A stretch of 7,572 nt of DNA from Pseudomonadota bacterium. Lineage in GTDB: Bacteria > Pseudomonadota > Alphaproteobacteria > Rhizobiales > Xanthobacteraceae. Every line of letters begins with the position of its first letter. Position 1 is the stretch's first letter. The notes under the pieces were generated by a model, which saw only the letters and a program-made list of their open reading frames with translations, did no database searches and had not been told where the DNA came from. Below, one piece after another: positions 1 to 6,323 of the stretch. The stretch is taken from NCBI GenBank assembly GCA_963205465.1, contig CAUJKG010000166.1:1-7572 (forward strand), written 5' to 3'. A program made the position numbers and the translations under genes.

Positions 1-510
1 TGGAAATATCCGAGCTGCATCCTGCGCGGCGACAATTCGCAGGGCGAGTTCTATTCGATCGCGATTTCGAACGGCTACCAGCAGGTCGATAGCGGCACCA
101 AGATGATCCATCTCGGCAAGAATACGTCGAGCCGCATCATCTCCAAGGGCATCGCTGCGGGCGTTTCGCAGAACACTTATCGGGGTCAAGTCTCCGCGCA
201 CCGCAAGGCGACCAACGCGCGCAACTTCACGAACTGCGACTCGCTCCTGATCGGCGACAGGTGCGGCGCGCACACGACGCCTTATATCGAGGCGAAGAAT
301 TCGTCCGCCGTGTTCGAGCATGAGGCGACCACGTCGAAGATCTCCGACGATATGCTGTTCTACTGCCGCCAGCGCGGTCTCGATGCGGAAGAGGCGGTGG
401 CGCTGGTCGTCAACGGCTTCGTCAAGGACGTGCTGCAGCATCTGCCGATGGAGTTCGCGGTGGAAGCGCAGAAACTGATTGCTATCTCTCTGGAAGGAAG
501 CGTGGGCTAA
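1..510 (+). CDS. sufB: Fe-S cluster assembly scaffold SufB, C-terminal part (5' end outside window)
   Basis: SufB is the scaffold subunit of the cytoplasmic SufBC2D complex, on which Fe-S clusters are assembled. The window enters the gene in frame 1, and 169 residues remain before the TAA stop at 508-510. The fragment opens with WKYPSCILRGDNSQGEFYS, the block holding the conserved Trp of the SufB core. The beta-helix motifs TKMIHLGKNTSSRIISKGI and NFTNCDSLLIGDRCGAHTTPYI follow. The Cys in NFTNCDS (codon 235-237, fragment residue 79) matches E. coli SufB C405, a residue needed for cluster assembly. FEHEATTSKI carries the His/Glu pair at the SufB-SufD interface. The end, LPMEFAVEAQKLIAISLEGSVG, is the usual SufB C-terminus, so the gene is complete at this side. 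It is followed after one base by sufC. The operon promoter and any IscR-type regulator lie upstream and are not visible. Confidence 0.97.
   Translation, partial: WKYPSCILRGDNSQGEFYSIAISNGYQQVDSGTKMIHLGKNTSSRIISKGIAAGVSQNTYRGQVSAHRKATNARNFTNCDSLLIGDRCGAHTTPYIEAKNSSAVFEHEATTSKISDDMLFYCRQRGLDAEEAVALVVNGFVKDVLQHLPMEFAVEAQKLIAISLEGSVG
492..500 (+). promoter_or_regulatory. Ribosome binding site of sufC inside the sufB 3' end
   Basis: The purine run GGAAGGAAG lies in the last codons of sufB, 11 nt before the ATG at 512. It supports the start at 512 over the upstream in-frame ATG at 479, which would add 11 residues unlike the family. The arrangement implies that sufB and sufC translation are coupled. 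Confidence 0.6.
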
Positions 511-511
511 A

Positions 512-1264
512 ATGGCGTTGCTTGAAGTAAAAGATCTCCATGCGCGGGTCGAAGAGAAGGAAATCCTTCGCGGCCTGAACCTCACCATCAATCCGGGCGA
601 GGTCCACGCGATCATGGGCCCGAACGGTTCCGGAAAATCCACGCTCTCTTATGTCCTCGCCGGCAAGGACGACTACGAAGTCACCGCCGGCTCGGCGACC
701 CTCGAAGGCGAAGATTTGCTGTCGCTGGAGCCTGACGAGCGCGCGGCCAAGGGTCTCTTTCTTGCGTTCCAGTATCCGATCGAAATTCCGGGTGTGGCAT
801 CGATGACCTTCCTGCGCACCGCAGTCAATTCAGTGCGTAAGAAGCGCGGCGAGGAGGAGCTCTCCACGCCTGACTTCCTCCGCCTCGTGCGTGAGAAAGC
901 CAAAGAGTTGAGCATCAATCAGGACATGCTGAAGCGCCCGGTGAATGTCGGCTTCTCCGGCGGCGAGAAGAAGCGCAACGAAATCCTGCAGATGGCGATG
1001 CTGGAGCCGAAAATGTGCGTGCTCGACGAGACCGATTCCGGCCTCGACATCGACGCGCTCAAGATCGTTGCCGATGGTGTCAATCGCCTGCGTGCGAAAA
1101 GCCGTGGCTTCCTCGTCATCACGCAGTACCAGCGGCTGCTCGATCACATCGTGCCGGACGTCGTGCACGTGATGGCGAAGGGCCGCATCGTGCGCACCGG
1201 CGGCCCGGAGCTTGCGCATGAACTCGAAGCCAAGGGTTACGCCGGTTACGAAAACGCGGCCTAG
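512..1264 (+). CDS. sufC: SUF system ABC-type ATPase SufC
   Basis: SufC is the soluble ABC ATPase that binds SufB and SufD and drives conformational change of the scaffold during cluster assembly. The protein is 250 residues, a normal SufC length, and starts MALLEVKDLHARVEE. Visible motifs are Walker A GPNGSGKST (36-44), Q-loop Gln 87 in AFQYP, signature SGGEKKRNE (149-157), and Walker B with catalytic Glu in CVLDETDSGLD (169-179, E173). Lys 154 matches E. coli K152, which pairs with the catalytic Glu in the resting SufC fold. One departure is seen: the H-loop reads ITQYQRLL, with Gln 205 (CAG) where E. coli has His 203 and family members I know read ITHYQR. The same +2 offset at K154, E173 and Q205 supports the alignment. 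The C-terminus GYAGYENAA looks complete. The TAG stop at 1262-1264 overlaps the sufD ribosome binding site. Confidence 0.97.
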   Translation: MALLEVKDLHARVEEKEILRGLNLTINPGEVHAIMGPNGSGKSTLSYVLAGKDDYEVTAGSATLEGEDLLSLEPDERAAKGLFLAFQYPIEIPGVASMTFLRTAVNSVRKKRGEEELSTPDFLRLVREKAKELSINQDMLKRPVNVGFSGGEKKRNEILQMAMLEPKMCVLDETDSGLDIDALKIVADGVNRLRAKSRGFLVITQYQRLLDHIVPDVVHVMAKGRIVRTGGPELAHELEAKGYAGYENAA

Positions 1265-1268
1265 AGGA
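1263..1268 (+). promoter_or_regulatory. Ribosome binding site that decides the GTG start of sufD
   Basis: AGAGGA overlaps the sufC stop codon and lies 7 nt before the GTG at 1276. It favours GTG at 1276 over the in-frame ATG at 1297, which has no comparable purine run at the right distance. Confidence 0.65.
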
Positions 1269-1275
1269 TTGAGCA

Positions 1276-2598
1276 GTGAACGCTGAAGTCAAAATCATGC
1301 GTACGGCCGCGGAAACGCAGTTCTCGGACGTGTTGGGTGCGCTCCCCGCCTTGGGCGCCACGCGCGATCTGCGTGTCCGGGCGCTTTCCGATTTCATCGC
1401 GAAGGGCCTGCCGCATCGCCGCGTCGAGGAATGGAAATACACCGACCTTCGTGCGCTGATCCGCGAAATGCCGGTGCTCGCCAAAGGCGCAGACAAGGCA
1501 GCAATCGCCGAGGCGAAGAAAAGCAGCCTGCTCGCGAAGATCGGCGCGCGCGAAATTACCTTCGTCAACGGCGCCTTCGTTGCCGAACTGTCCGATCTGA
1601 CGGCGCAGGAGAAGGGCCTTTCGATCTCGATGCTTGCCGATGCGCTGAAGAAAGATGCCTCGGTCGCGCCGTTGCTCGAGAAGATCAACCCGAACAAATA
1701 TGACGCCGTCTTCGCGCTGAATACAGCCGCGCTCGATGCAGGCATCGTGATCGACGTTGCTCCCGGCGCGCAGATCACGAAGCCGATTCACATCCGCCAC
1801 ATCGTCACGGGCACCGCGCCGGTGAGCGTCTTCGGCCGGGTGCTGGTGAAGGTCGGCAAGAAAGCGCAGGCGACGATCGTGCAGTCGCATGCCGGGCCGG
1901 ATGCGGTCGCCTACCTGACCAATACGATCCTGCAGCTGTCGCTTGGCGACGACGCCGAACTCGATATCGTGCGCGTGCAGGCGGAAGGCGATAAGGCGAT
2001 CCATCTTTCCATGATGATCGGCGCCATCGGCGAGCAGAGCCGTTTCCGCTCCTTCGCGCTGACGACCGGTGCGGCGGTTTCCCGGCATACGGTGCCGTTC
2101 GCCTATGCGGGCAAGGATGCCCGCGCGCTGCTTGCGGGTGCGACGCTGCTCCGTGGCAGGCAGCATGCGGATGTGACGCTCGAAGTCGATCATGCGCTGC
2201 CCGGTGGCGAGAGCCGCGAACTTTTCAAGACCGTGCTCGACGACGAGACCCGCGGCGTGTTCCAGGGCTTCATCATCGTGCGGCCGGACGCCCAGAAGAC
2301 CGACGGACGGATGATGTCGGCGGCCTTGCTGCTCGGCGAAGCCGCGGAGATGGACAACAAACCCGAACTCGAAATCTTCGCGGACGACGTGCAATGCGCC
2401 CATGGCGCGACCACTGGCGCGCTCGACGACGATCTTCTGTTCTATCTGCGCGCCCGCGGCATCCCGAAGAAGGAAGCCGAGAGCCTGCTGATCCAGTCGT
2501 TCTTCGGCGAAGCGATCGAAACCATCGAGAACGCGAACATTCGCAATGCCGTGATGATCCGCGCGAGCCGGTGGCTAGAGCAGAGAAATTTGAAGTGA
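1276..2598 (+). CDS. sufD: Fe-S cluster assembly protein SufD
   Basis: SufD is the SufB paralogue that forms the heterodimeric scaffold of the SufBC2D complex and is linked to iron acquisition for the nascent cluster. The gene starts with GTG, encodes 440 residues and ends in TGA. The N-terminal helical part carries GLPHRRVEEWKYTDLRAL (about residues 40-57), a block typical of SufD. The rest is the SufBD right-handed beta-helix, including the stretch from LEVDHALPGGESRELFKTVLDD to FQGFIIVRPDAQKTDGRMMS. The C-terminal block CAHGATTGALDDDLLFYLRARG holds C374 and H376, equivalent to E. coli SufD C358 and H360 at the SufB-SufD interface where the cluster is thought to form. The gene lies 11 nt after sufC and overlaps the sufS start by four bases. 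Nothing in it looks damaged. Confidence 0.97.
   Translation: MNAEVKIMRTAAETQFSDVLGALPALGATRDLRVRALSDFIAKGLPHRRVEEWKYTDLRALIREMPVLAKGADKAAIAEAKKSSLLAKIGAREITFVNGAFVAELSDLTAQEKGLSISMLADALKKDASVAPLLEKINPNKYDAVFALNTAALDAGIVIDVAPGAQITKPIHIRHIVTGTAPVSVFGRVLVKVGKKAQATIVQSHAGPDAVAYLTNTILQLSLGDDAELDIVRVQAEGDKAIHLSMMIGAIGEQSRFRSFALTTGAAVSRHTVPFAYAGKDARALLAGATLLRGRQHADVTLEVDHALPGGESRELFKTVLDDETRGVFQGFIIVRPDAQKTDGRMMSAALLLGEAAEMDNKPELEIFADDVQCAHGATTGALDDDLLFYLRARGIPKKEAESLLIQSFFGEAIETIENANIRNAVMIRASRWLEQRNLK
2595..2598 (+). promoter_or_regulatory. GTGA stop/start overlap coupling sufD to sufS
   Basis: The sufS GTG (2595-2597) overlaps the sufD TGA (2596-2598). No strong Shine-Dalgarno sequence precedes it; only weak purine stretches (CAGAGAAA, TTGAAG) are present. 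Translation of sufS therefore probably depends on reinitiation by ribosomes finishing sufD. The residues after this GTG (NAPAKPVFDVAKVRADFPIL) match the normal SufS N-terminus, which supports the start. Confidence 0.75.
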
Positions 2599-3671
2599 AC
2601 GCGCCCGCGAAACCTGTCTTCGACGTAGCGAAAGTCCGCGCCGACTTCCCGATTCTGTCGAAGGAAGTTTATGGCAAGAAGCTGGTTTATCTCGACAACG
2701 CGGCTTCCGCGCAGAAGCCGCGCCAGGTGCTCGACCGCATGCGTCATGCCTATGAGCATGAATATGCCAATGTGCATCGCGGCCTGCATTTCCTCGCCAA
2801 TGCCGCGACCGAGGCTTACGAGGGTGCGCGCGAAAAAGTGCGCGGCTACCTGAACGCGAAGTCGGCTTCCGAAATCATCTTCACGAAGAATGCGACCGAG
2901 GCGATCAACCTCGTCGCGAGTTCCTTCGGTCTTGCGGAGATCGGTGAGGGCGACGAGATCGTGCTCTCGATCATGGAGCACCACTCGAACATCGTGCCAT
3001 GGCACTATCACCGCGAGCGCAAGGGCGCGGTGATCAAATGGGCGCCGGTCGACGAGGACGGCAACTTTCTGCTCGACGAATTCGAGAAGCTTTTGACGAA
3101 GCGCACCAAGATCGTCGCGATCACCCAGATGTCGAATGCGCTCGGCACCATCGTGCCGATCAAGGAAGTCGTGAAGATCGCGCATGCGCGCGGGATTCCG
3201 GTGCTGGTCGATGGCAGCCAGGGCGCGGTGCATCTCGCGCCCAATGTGCAGGATATCGACTGCGATTTTTATGTTTTCACGGGGCACAAGCTCTACGGGC
3301 CCTCGGGCATTGGTGCACTCTACGCGAAGCGTGAGTGGCTGGAGCGCCTGCCGCCGTTCCTCGGCGGCGGCGAGATGATCCGCGAAGTGACGGAGGAAAC
3401 CGTCACCTATGGCGAGCCGCCGCATAAGTTCGAAGCCGGCACCCCCGCGATTGTACCCGCGGTAGGGTTGGGCGCTGCGATCGACTACGTGCAGGCGCTG
3501 GGCCATGCCCAGATCGCGGCGCATGAAAAGATGCTGCTGGATTACGCGACCGAAAAGCTCTCCCGCATCAACAGCCTCAAGCTCTACGGGCGCGCAAAGG
3601 AGAAGGGGGCTATTCTTTCCTTCACGATTGCGAACGCACATCCGCATGACGTCGCGACCGTGATCGATCGC

Positions 3672-3674
3672 TAG
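3672..3674 (+). other. In-frame amber (TAG) codon within sufS
   Basis: The codons read GAT CGC TAG GGT GTT GCG GTC CGG GCC, that is VIDR-stop-GVAVRAGTHCA. Relatives carry a sense codon at this place, and TCG, CAG, AAG, GAG, TGG, TTG, TAC or TAT would each become TAG by one substitution. No frameshift is involved. The downstream frame stays open to the TGA at 3831-3833. The first possible in-frame start codon after the TAG is TTG at 3714, which lies beyond the catalytic Cys codon (3702-3704), so independent translation of the tail could not restore it. Confidence 0.95.
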
Positions 3675-3876
3675 GGTGTTGCGGTCCGGGCCGGAACGCA
3701 TTGCGCCATTCCGTTGCTCAAGCGCTATGGCTGCACCGCGACCTGCCGGGCTTCCTTCGCGCTCTACAACACGACCGATGAAATCGACGCGCTTTCTGAA
3801 GCTCTTCTAAAAGCGCAGGATATGTTCGCCTGAAATGGCGTTCGCATAACCGCGCCTTTTGGTGTAAAAAGAAGCC

Positions 3877-4257
3877 ATGAGCGACACAGCAAAATCCGCC
3901 GAGGCGATCCCGAACGCCCCCGCGATCCAGTCGGCCATTCAGCCGGAGGAACTCGCGCGGCTGACAGACGATATCGTAGGCGCCCTGAAGACCGTGTACG
4001 ACCCGGAAATCCCGGTCGATATTTACGAACTCGGCCTGATCTACAAGGTCGATATCGCCGACGACCGCCAGGTTGCCGTCGATATGACACTCACCTCGCC
4101 GAATTGCCCGGCGGCCGTGGAACTCCCCGGCATGGTCGAAAATGCCGTTTCCTCGGTGCAGGGGGTCGGGCCGGTCAAGGTGAAGGTGGTATTCGACCCG
4201 CCCTGGGACCAGAGCCGCATGTCCGAGGATGCCCGGGTTGCGCTGAACCTCTGGTGA
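3877..4257 (+). CDS. sufT: SUF system Fe-S assembly protein SufT (DUF59/MIP18 family)
   Basis: This is a 126-residue DUF59 (MIP18-like) protein. Family members linked to suf operons, called SufT, help mature Fe-S proteins; related domains occur in PaaD and in eukaryotic CIA2. The first ~25 residues are a low-complexity Ala/Pro-rich leader. The domain then shows VYDPEIPVDIYELGLIYKVDI (about 40-60), the family hallmark with its conserved Asp-Pro-Glu. TLTSPNCPAAVELPG (71-85) follows, with the conserved Cys 77, and then VKVKVVFDPPWDQSRMSEDAR. The ATG at 3877 has a short purine run (AAGAAG) just upstream but close to the start, so initiation may be modest. The gene lies 43 nt after the sufS TGA, and no terminator or clear promoter is seen in that gap, so it is probably co-transcribed with sufBCDS. 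Confidence 0.92.
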   Translation: MSDTAKSAEAIPNAPAIQSAIQPEELARLTDDIVGALKTVYDPEIPVDIYELGLIYKVDIADDRQVAVDMTLTSPNCPAAVELPGMVENAVSSVQGVGPVKVKVVFDPPWDQSRMSEDARVALNLW

Positions 4258-4302
4258 CACCACGTTAGGCTTGGCTAAACTGGCCTGTGTAAGAGTCGAA
4301 CC

Positions 4303-4680
4303 ATGAACGCACCGCGTCCGAGACCTGCCGTGATGAACGTGACCGAGGCCGCCGCAAGCCGCGTCCGCGAGTTGATCGCGCGCGCGGACAAGCCGGTCGC
4401 GGGCGTACGCGTGGGCGTGAAAAACGGCGGCTGCGCGGGCATGTCCTACACCATGGAACTGGCGGACGCGGTCGCACGCGGCGACGAGGTGATCGATACC
4501 CAGGGCGTGAAAGTCCTGATCGATCCCAAGGCGGTGCTGTTCCTGCTGGGTACGACCATGGACTTCACGATCGATAAGATGTCGGAGAAGTTCGTGTTCA
4601 AGAACCCGAATGAGACTTCGGCCTGCGGCTGCGGCGAATCCGTTTCGATTACGCCGGCCAAACTCGAGTCCGTGAACTAG
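4303..4680 (+). CDS. sufA: A-type Fe-S carrier protein SufA (HesB/IscA family)
   Basis: A-type carriers receive clusters from the SUF scaffold and pass them to apoproteins in the cytoplasm. The protein is 125 residues and carries the three invariant cysteines: C44 in KNGGCAGMSY, and C108 and C110 in SACGCGES. The HesB-like core runs from about residue 11 (VMNVTEAAASRVRELI) to the C-terminus. DPKAVLFLLGTTMDF (74-88) and EKFVFKNPNE (95-104) are typical of the fold. The ATG at 4303 gives a short Pro/Arg-rich leader. An in-frame ATG at 4333 is possible but has no better ribosome binding site. The gene follows sufT by 45 nt, which fits the usual alphaproteobacterial order. IscA and SufA are hard to separate by sequence alone; the symbol rests on the operon. 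Confidence 0.93.
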   Translation: MNAPRPRPAVMNVTEAAASRVRELIARADKPVAGVRVGVKNGGCAGMSYTMELADAVARGDEVIDTQGVKVLIDPKAVLFLLGTTMDFTIDKMSEKFVFKNPNETSACGCGESVSITPAKLESVN

Positions 4681-4693
4681 GGCCCCGCGGCGC

Positions 4694-5110
4694 GTGGCCT
4701 TCGACGACCCCGAAGCCATTCGCGAACTGTTTTCTCCTTTCGGTAGCGTGAGCGTCCGCCGCATGTTCGGCGGGCATGGTGTGTTTGCCGACGGCATGAT
4801 GTTCGCACTCGAACAGGACGGGGAGTTGTTCCTGAAGGCGGACGATCTCACCATTCCGAAACTCGCAGCCGAAAATTCCGAGCCTTTCGTCTATCGGGCG
4901 CGGGGCCGGGAAATCGCCTTGTCTTATTGGAAGCTCCCCGAGCGGCTCTATGATGAGGCGGACGAGTTCGCGGCGTTCGCGCGCGAGGCTTATGGCGCGG
5001 CACGGCGCGCGGCCGGAAACAAGCCGAAGCAGACCCGGAAGGCGGGCACGAAAAAGGCCCCGAAACCGGAGCCTCAAGAAATTCGCGGGAAGAAAATCAA
5101 GCCGCGTTAG
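4694..5110 (+). CDS. TfoX N-terminal domain protein (TfoX/Sxy family)
   Basis: This small protein of 138 residues begins with GTG at 4694, 13 nt after sufA. An AGGG run overlapping the sufA stop serves as a plausible but weak ribosome binding site. Residues 1-95 match the TfoX N-terminal domain: FSPFGSVSVRRMFGGHGVFADGMMFAL near the N-terminus and LFLKADDLTIPKL (about 45-57), then FVYRARGREIALSYWKLPERLYD. There is no TfoX C-terminal domain. From about residue 105 the tail is Lys/Pro-rich (for example KAGTKKAPKPEPQE, ending GKKIKPR) and probably disordered. TfoX/Sxy is a competence regulator in gammaproteobacteria, but stand-alone N-domain proteins in alphaproteobacteria have no settled function. 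The position suggests co-transcription with the suf genes; a role in Fe-S metabolism is not shown. Confidence 0.85.
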   Translation: MAFDDPEAIRELFSPFGSVSVRRMFGGHGVFADGMMFALEQDGELFLKADDLTIPKLAAENSEPFVYRARGREIALSYWKLPERLYDEADEFAAFAREAYGAARRAAGNKPKQTRKAGTKKAPKPEPQEIRGKKIKPR

Positions 5111-5158
5111 CGCATGATCTCGAAAAGTGTGAAACGGTTTTCGGAAAGGATCATGCGC
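5110..5158 (+). repeat. Palindromic intergenic element, possible bidirectional terminator
   Basis: GCGCATGATC (5110-5119) and GATCATGCGC (5149-5158) are a perfect 10-base inverted repeat. A second inner pair, CGAAAA (5121-5126) and TTTTCG (5138-5143), can extend the stem across an asymmetric internal loop. The left arm begins in the last base of the TfoX-like stop codon. The sequence and layout resemble palindromic repeats that I recall as common between genes in Hyphomicrobiales, which is memory of the pattern and not a search result. It lies between convergent genes. It lacks a proper U-tract, so termination is only a possibility. Confidence 0.7.
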
Positions 5159-5166
5159 AAAACAAG

Positions 5167-5200
5167 GGATAAAGCATGATGACGAAGTTATCCTGCTTTA
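5167..5200 (+). repeat. Second hairpin-forming element before the convergent gene
   Basis: Two alternative inverted repeats overlap here. GGATAA (5167-5172) pairs with TTATCC (5188-5193), and TAAAGCA (5170-5176) pairs with TGCTTTA (5194-5200). They share bases and so cannot form together. The right end overlaps the stop codon of the minus-strand GGDEF gene. It could form part of that gene's 3' end or belong to the same repeat family as the preceding element. Confidence 0.45.
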
Positions 5201-6265
5201 GGCGACTTTGCTCCGCATATCGAAGTTTCGTACGTCGAGTGCGGTTTCCGCGATCACGCAATTGCGGCCTGCTGCCTTCGCGGCATAGAGGCAGGAATCG
5301 GCGCGTCCGATCAGCGAGCCAACGTCGTCGCCGTGGTGCCAGGTAGAGACCCCGAGCGAGATCGTGACCCGGCCGAGCGTTTCACCCGTCGAGCGGCGCA
5401 TCAGTTCCTTGCTCTGGACCGCGCGGCGGATGTGGTCGGCAACCGTAACGGCGGAAGCGAGCGTCGTCTTCGGCAGCACGACCGCAAATTCCTCGCCGCC
5501 GTAACGGGCGGCAACGTCCTGTCCCTTCACGTTGTGCTTCAGGGACTGCGCGACCAGGCGCAGCACCTGATCGCCGGTCAGGTGGCCGTAGGTGTCGTTG
5601 AACTTCTTGAAATGGTCGATGTCGGTCAGGATGACCGCTAGCGGCTCATTGGTGTCGCTTGCTTCCCGGATCAGCCGTTCGATCGCGTTGTCGAAGAACT
5701 TGCGGTTGGCGAGGGTCGTCAGCGGATCGGTCAGGGATTCCGTGCGGACGACTTCGAGATTTTCCTGCAACTGGCGGATTTCCTGGCGGGAATCCGTAAG
5801 CCGCTGCTGCATCTCGTGGTTCTTGTTCTCGACTTCGCGGGTCGCCGAAATCAGGGATTCCACGATGATGCGAATGTGCTCGCGGTCGTCATTGCCGGCC
5901 ATGCCGGCGCTCGCACCGGCGAGCGACCGGGAATAGTCGTCGGCGTTGCCGATCGCCGAGCTGATCATCGCCATGACCTGCTCGATTTCGCCGGCCATCT
6001 GCGTACCGACCTTGTCGATGCGCTCGCCGATCTCGGCCGCCGAGAAATACTTGAGGTAAATCTCTTCGTGCTGCAGCTGGGTGACGCCGCCTTGCTGATT
6101 CAGCAGATTGTTGATGGCGGCGTTGAGCGCGGCGTTCTGGCCGGAACCGTAGGTGTACCAAATCTCGAAATTATGAGGGGTGGCGCAAACGCCAAGAGCC
6201 TTGATGCGCTCTATCGCGGAATCGGCAAGGCCGATCGTCCGTTCGAAGTCCGGATCGTTCTTCAT
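5198..6265 (-). CDS. Soluble diguanylate cyclase with GGEEF domain
   Basis: Diguanylate cyclases make the second messenger cyclic di-GMP from two GTP. The protein is 355 residues, starting MKNDPDFERTIGLADSAIER at 6265; GAAAGG lies 4 nt before this ATG. Residues 1-~75, including CATPHNFEIWYTYGSG, form an N-terminal region I recall from rhizobial GGDEF proteins. No membrane segment or signal peptide is visible, so it is probably cytoplasmic. Residues ~142-178 (ATREVENKNHEMQQRLTDSR onward) look like a coiled coil leading into the cyclase domain at about 178-340. TESLTDPLTTLANRKFF, metal-binding D215 in LTDIDHFKKFND, and the signature RYGGEEF (GGEEF 256-260) indicate an active enzyme. The inhibitory-site position reads KGQD (247-250), not RxxD, so product inhibition may be weak. 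The frame stays open upstream to 6625, but that extension overlaps the helicase gene and is Arg-rich, unlike real protein. Confidence 0.93.
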   Translation of the reverse strand: MKNDPDFERTIGLADSAIERIKALGVCATPHNFEIWYTYGSGQNAALNAAINNLLNQQGGVTQLQHEEIYLKYFSAAEIGERIDKVGTQMAGEIEQVMAMISSAIGNADDYSRSLAGASAGMAGNDDREHIRIIVESLISATREVENKNHEMQQRLTDSRQEIRQLQENLEVVRTESLTDPLTTLANRKFFDNAIERLIREASDTNEPLAVILTDIDHFKKFNDTYGHLTGDQVLRLVAQSLKHNVKGQDVAARYGGEEFAVVLPKTTLASAVTVADHIRRAVQSKELMRRSTGETLGRVTISLGVSTWHHGDDVGSLIGRADSCLYAAKAAGRNCVIAETALDVRNFDMRSKVA

Positions 6266-6302
6266 AACGCCTTTCGCGCTCCGCAAGCAGCCGCGCGCCC
6301 TG

Positions 6303-6323
6303 CGGTCGCAGTCCTTGCGACCG
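6303..6323. repeat. Perfect 8-bp hairpin/palindrome upstream of the GGDEF gene
   Basis: CGGTCGCA (6303-6310) and TGCGACCG (6316-6323) are perfect inverted arms around a 5-nt loop (GTCCT). The element lies 38 bp upstream of the GGDEF start, in the 5' leader or promoter region. No run of T follows on either strand, so it does not look like an intrinsic terminator. An operator or a leader RNA hairpin is possible. Confidence 0.55.

Larger units (their letters stand above)
2595..3833 (+). pseudogene. sufS: Cysteine desulfurase SufS, reading frame interrupted by an in-frame amber codon
   Basis: SufS is the PLP-dependent group II cysteine desulfurase that takes sulfur from L-cysteine as a persulfide for the SufBCD scaffold. 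The frame spans 412 codons plus TGA, close to the family length (E. coli 406), but codon 360 is TAG. The 359 residues before it are well preserved: YLDNAASAQKP near the N-terminus, H129 in MEHHSNIVPWH stacking on PLP, D206 and Q209 in LVDGSQGAVH, and the Schiff-base lysine K232 in FTGHKLYGPSGIGALY. These match E. coli H123, D200, Q203 and K226 at a constant offset of 6. After the TAG the same frame continues with VAVRAGTHCAIPLLKRYG and CRASFALYNT. It carries catalytic C370 (E. coli C364) and R365 and R385 (E. coli R359 and R379). Terminated at the TAG, the protein would keep the PLP site but lose the persulfide cysteine and both arginines, so it should be inactive. It is a pseudogene, a read-through gene, or intact with a base error at 3672-3674. 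Confidence 0.85.

Noticed and set aside
1261..2403. Long minus-strand open frame opposite sufD (380 codons)
   Set aside because: It is an antisense shadow of a high-GC gene; the product is His/Arg-rich with no recognisable domain, and sufD on the other strand is unambiguous.
2394..2594. Upstream start for sufS inside sufD
   Set aside because: The extra residues are Arg-rich out-of-frame sufD sequence; SufS homology begins just after GTG 2595.
3672..3674. Amber codon as a sign of code reassignment or pyrrolysine insertion
   Set aside because: Four other genes in the window end in TAG at normal C-termini, and no SufS with an unusual residue at this place is known to me; mutation or base error is simpler.
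2442..3701. Long minus-strand open frame opposite sufS (419 codons)
   Set aside because: Same shadow effect; no domain, and the composition mirrors the codon bias of sufS.
3675..3833. Separate small gene encoding the SufS tail (a split two-subunit desulfurase)
   Set aside because: No in-frame ATG, GTG or TTG occurs between the TAG and the catalytic Cys codon, and no ribosome binding site is seen there.
3718..4854. Minus-strand open frame across sufT and sufA (378 codons)
   Set aside because: It spans several real plus-strand genes and the gaps between them and has no family motif.
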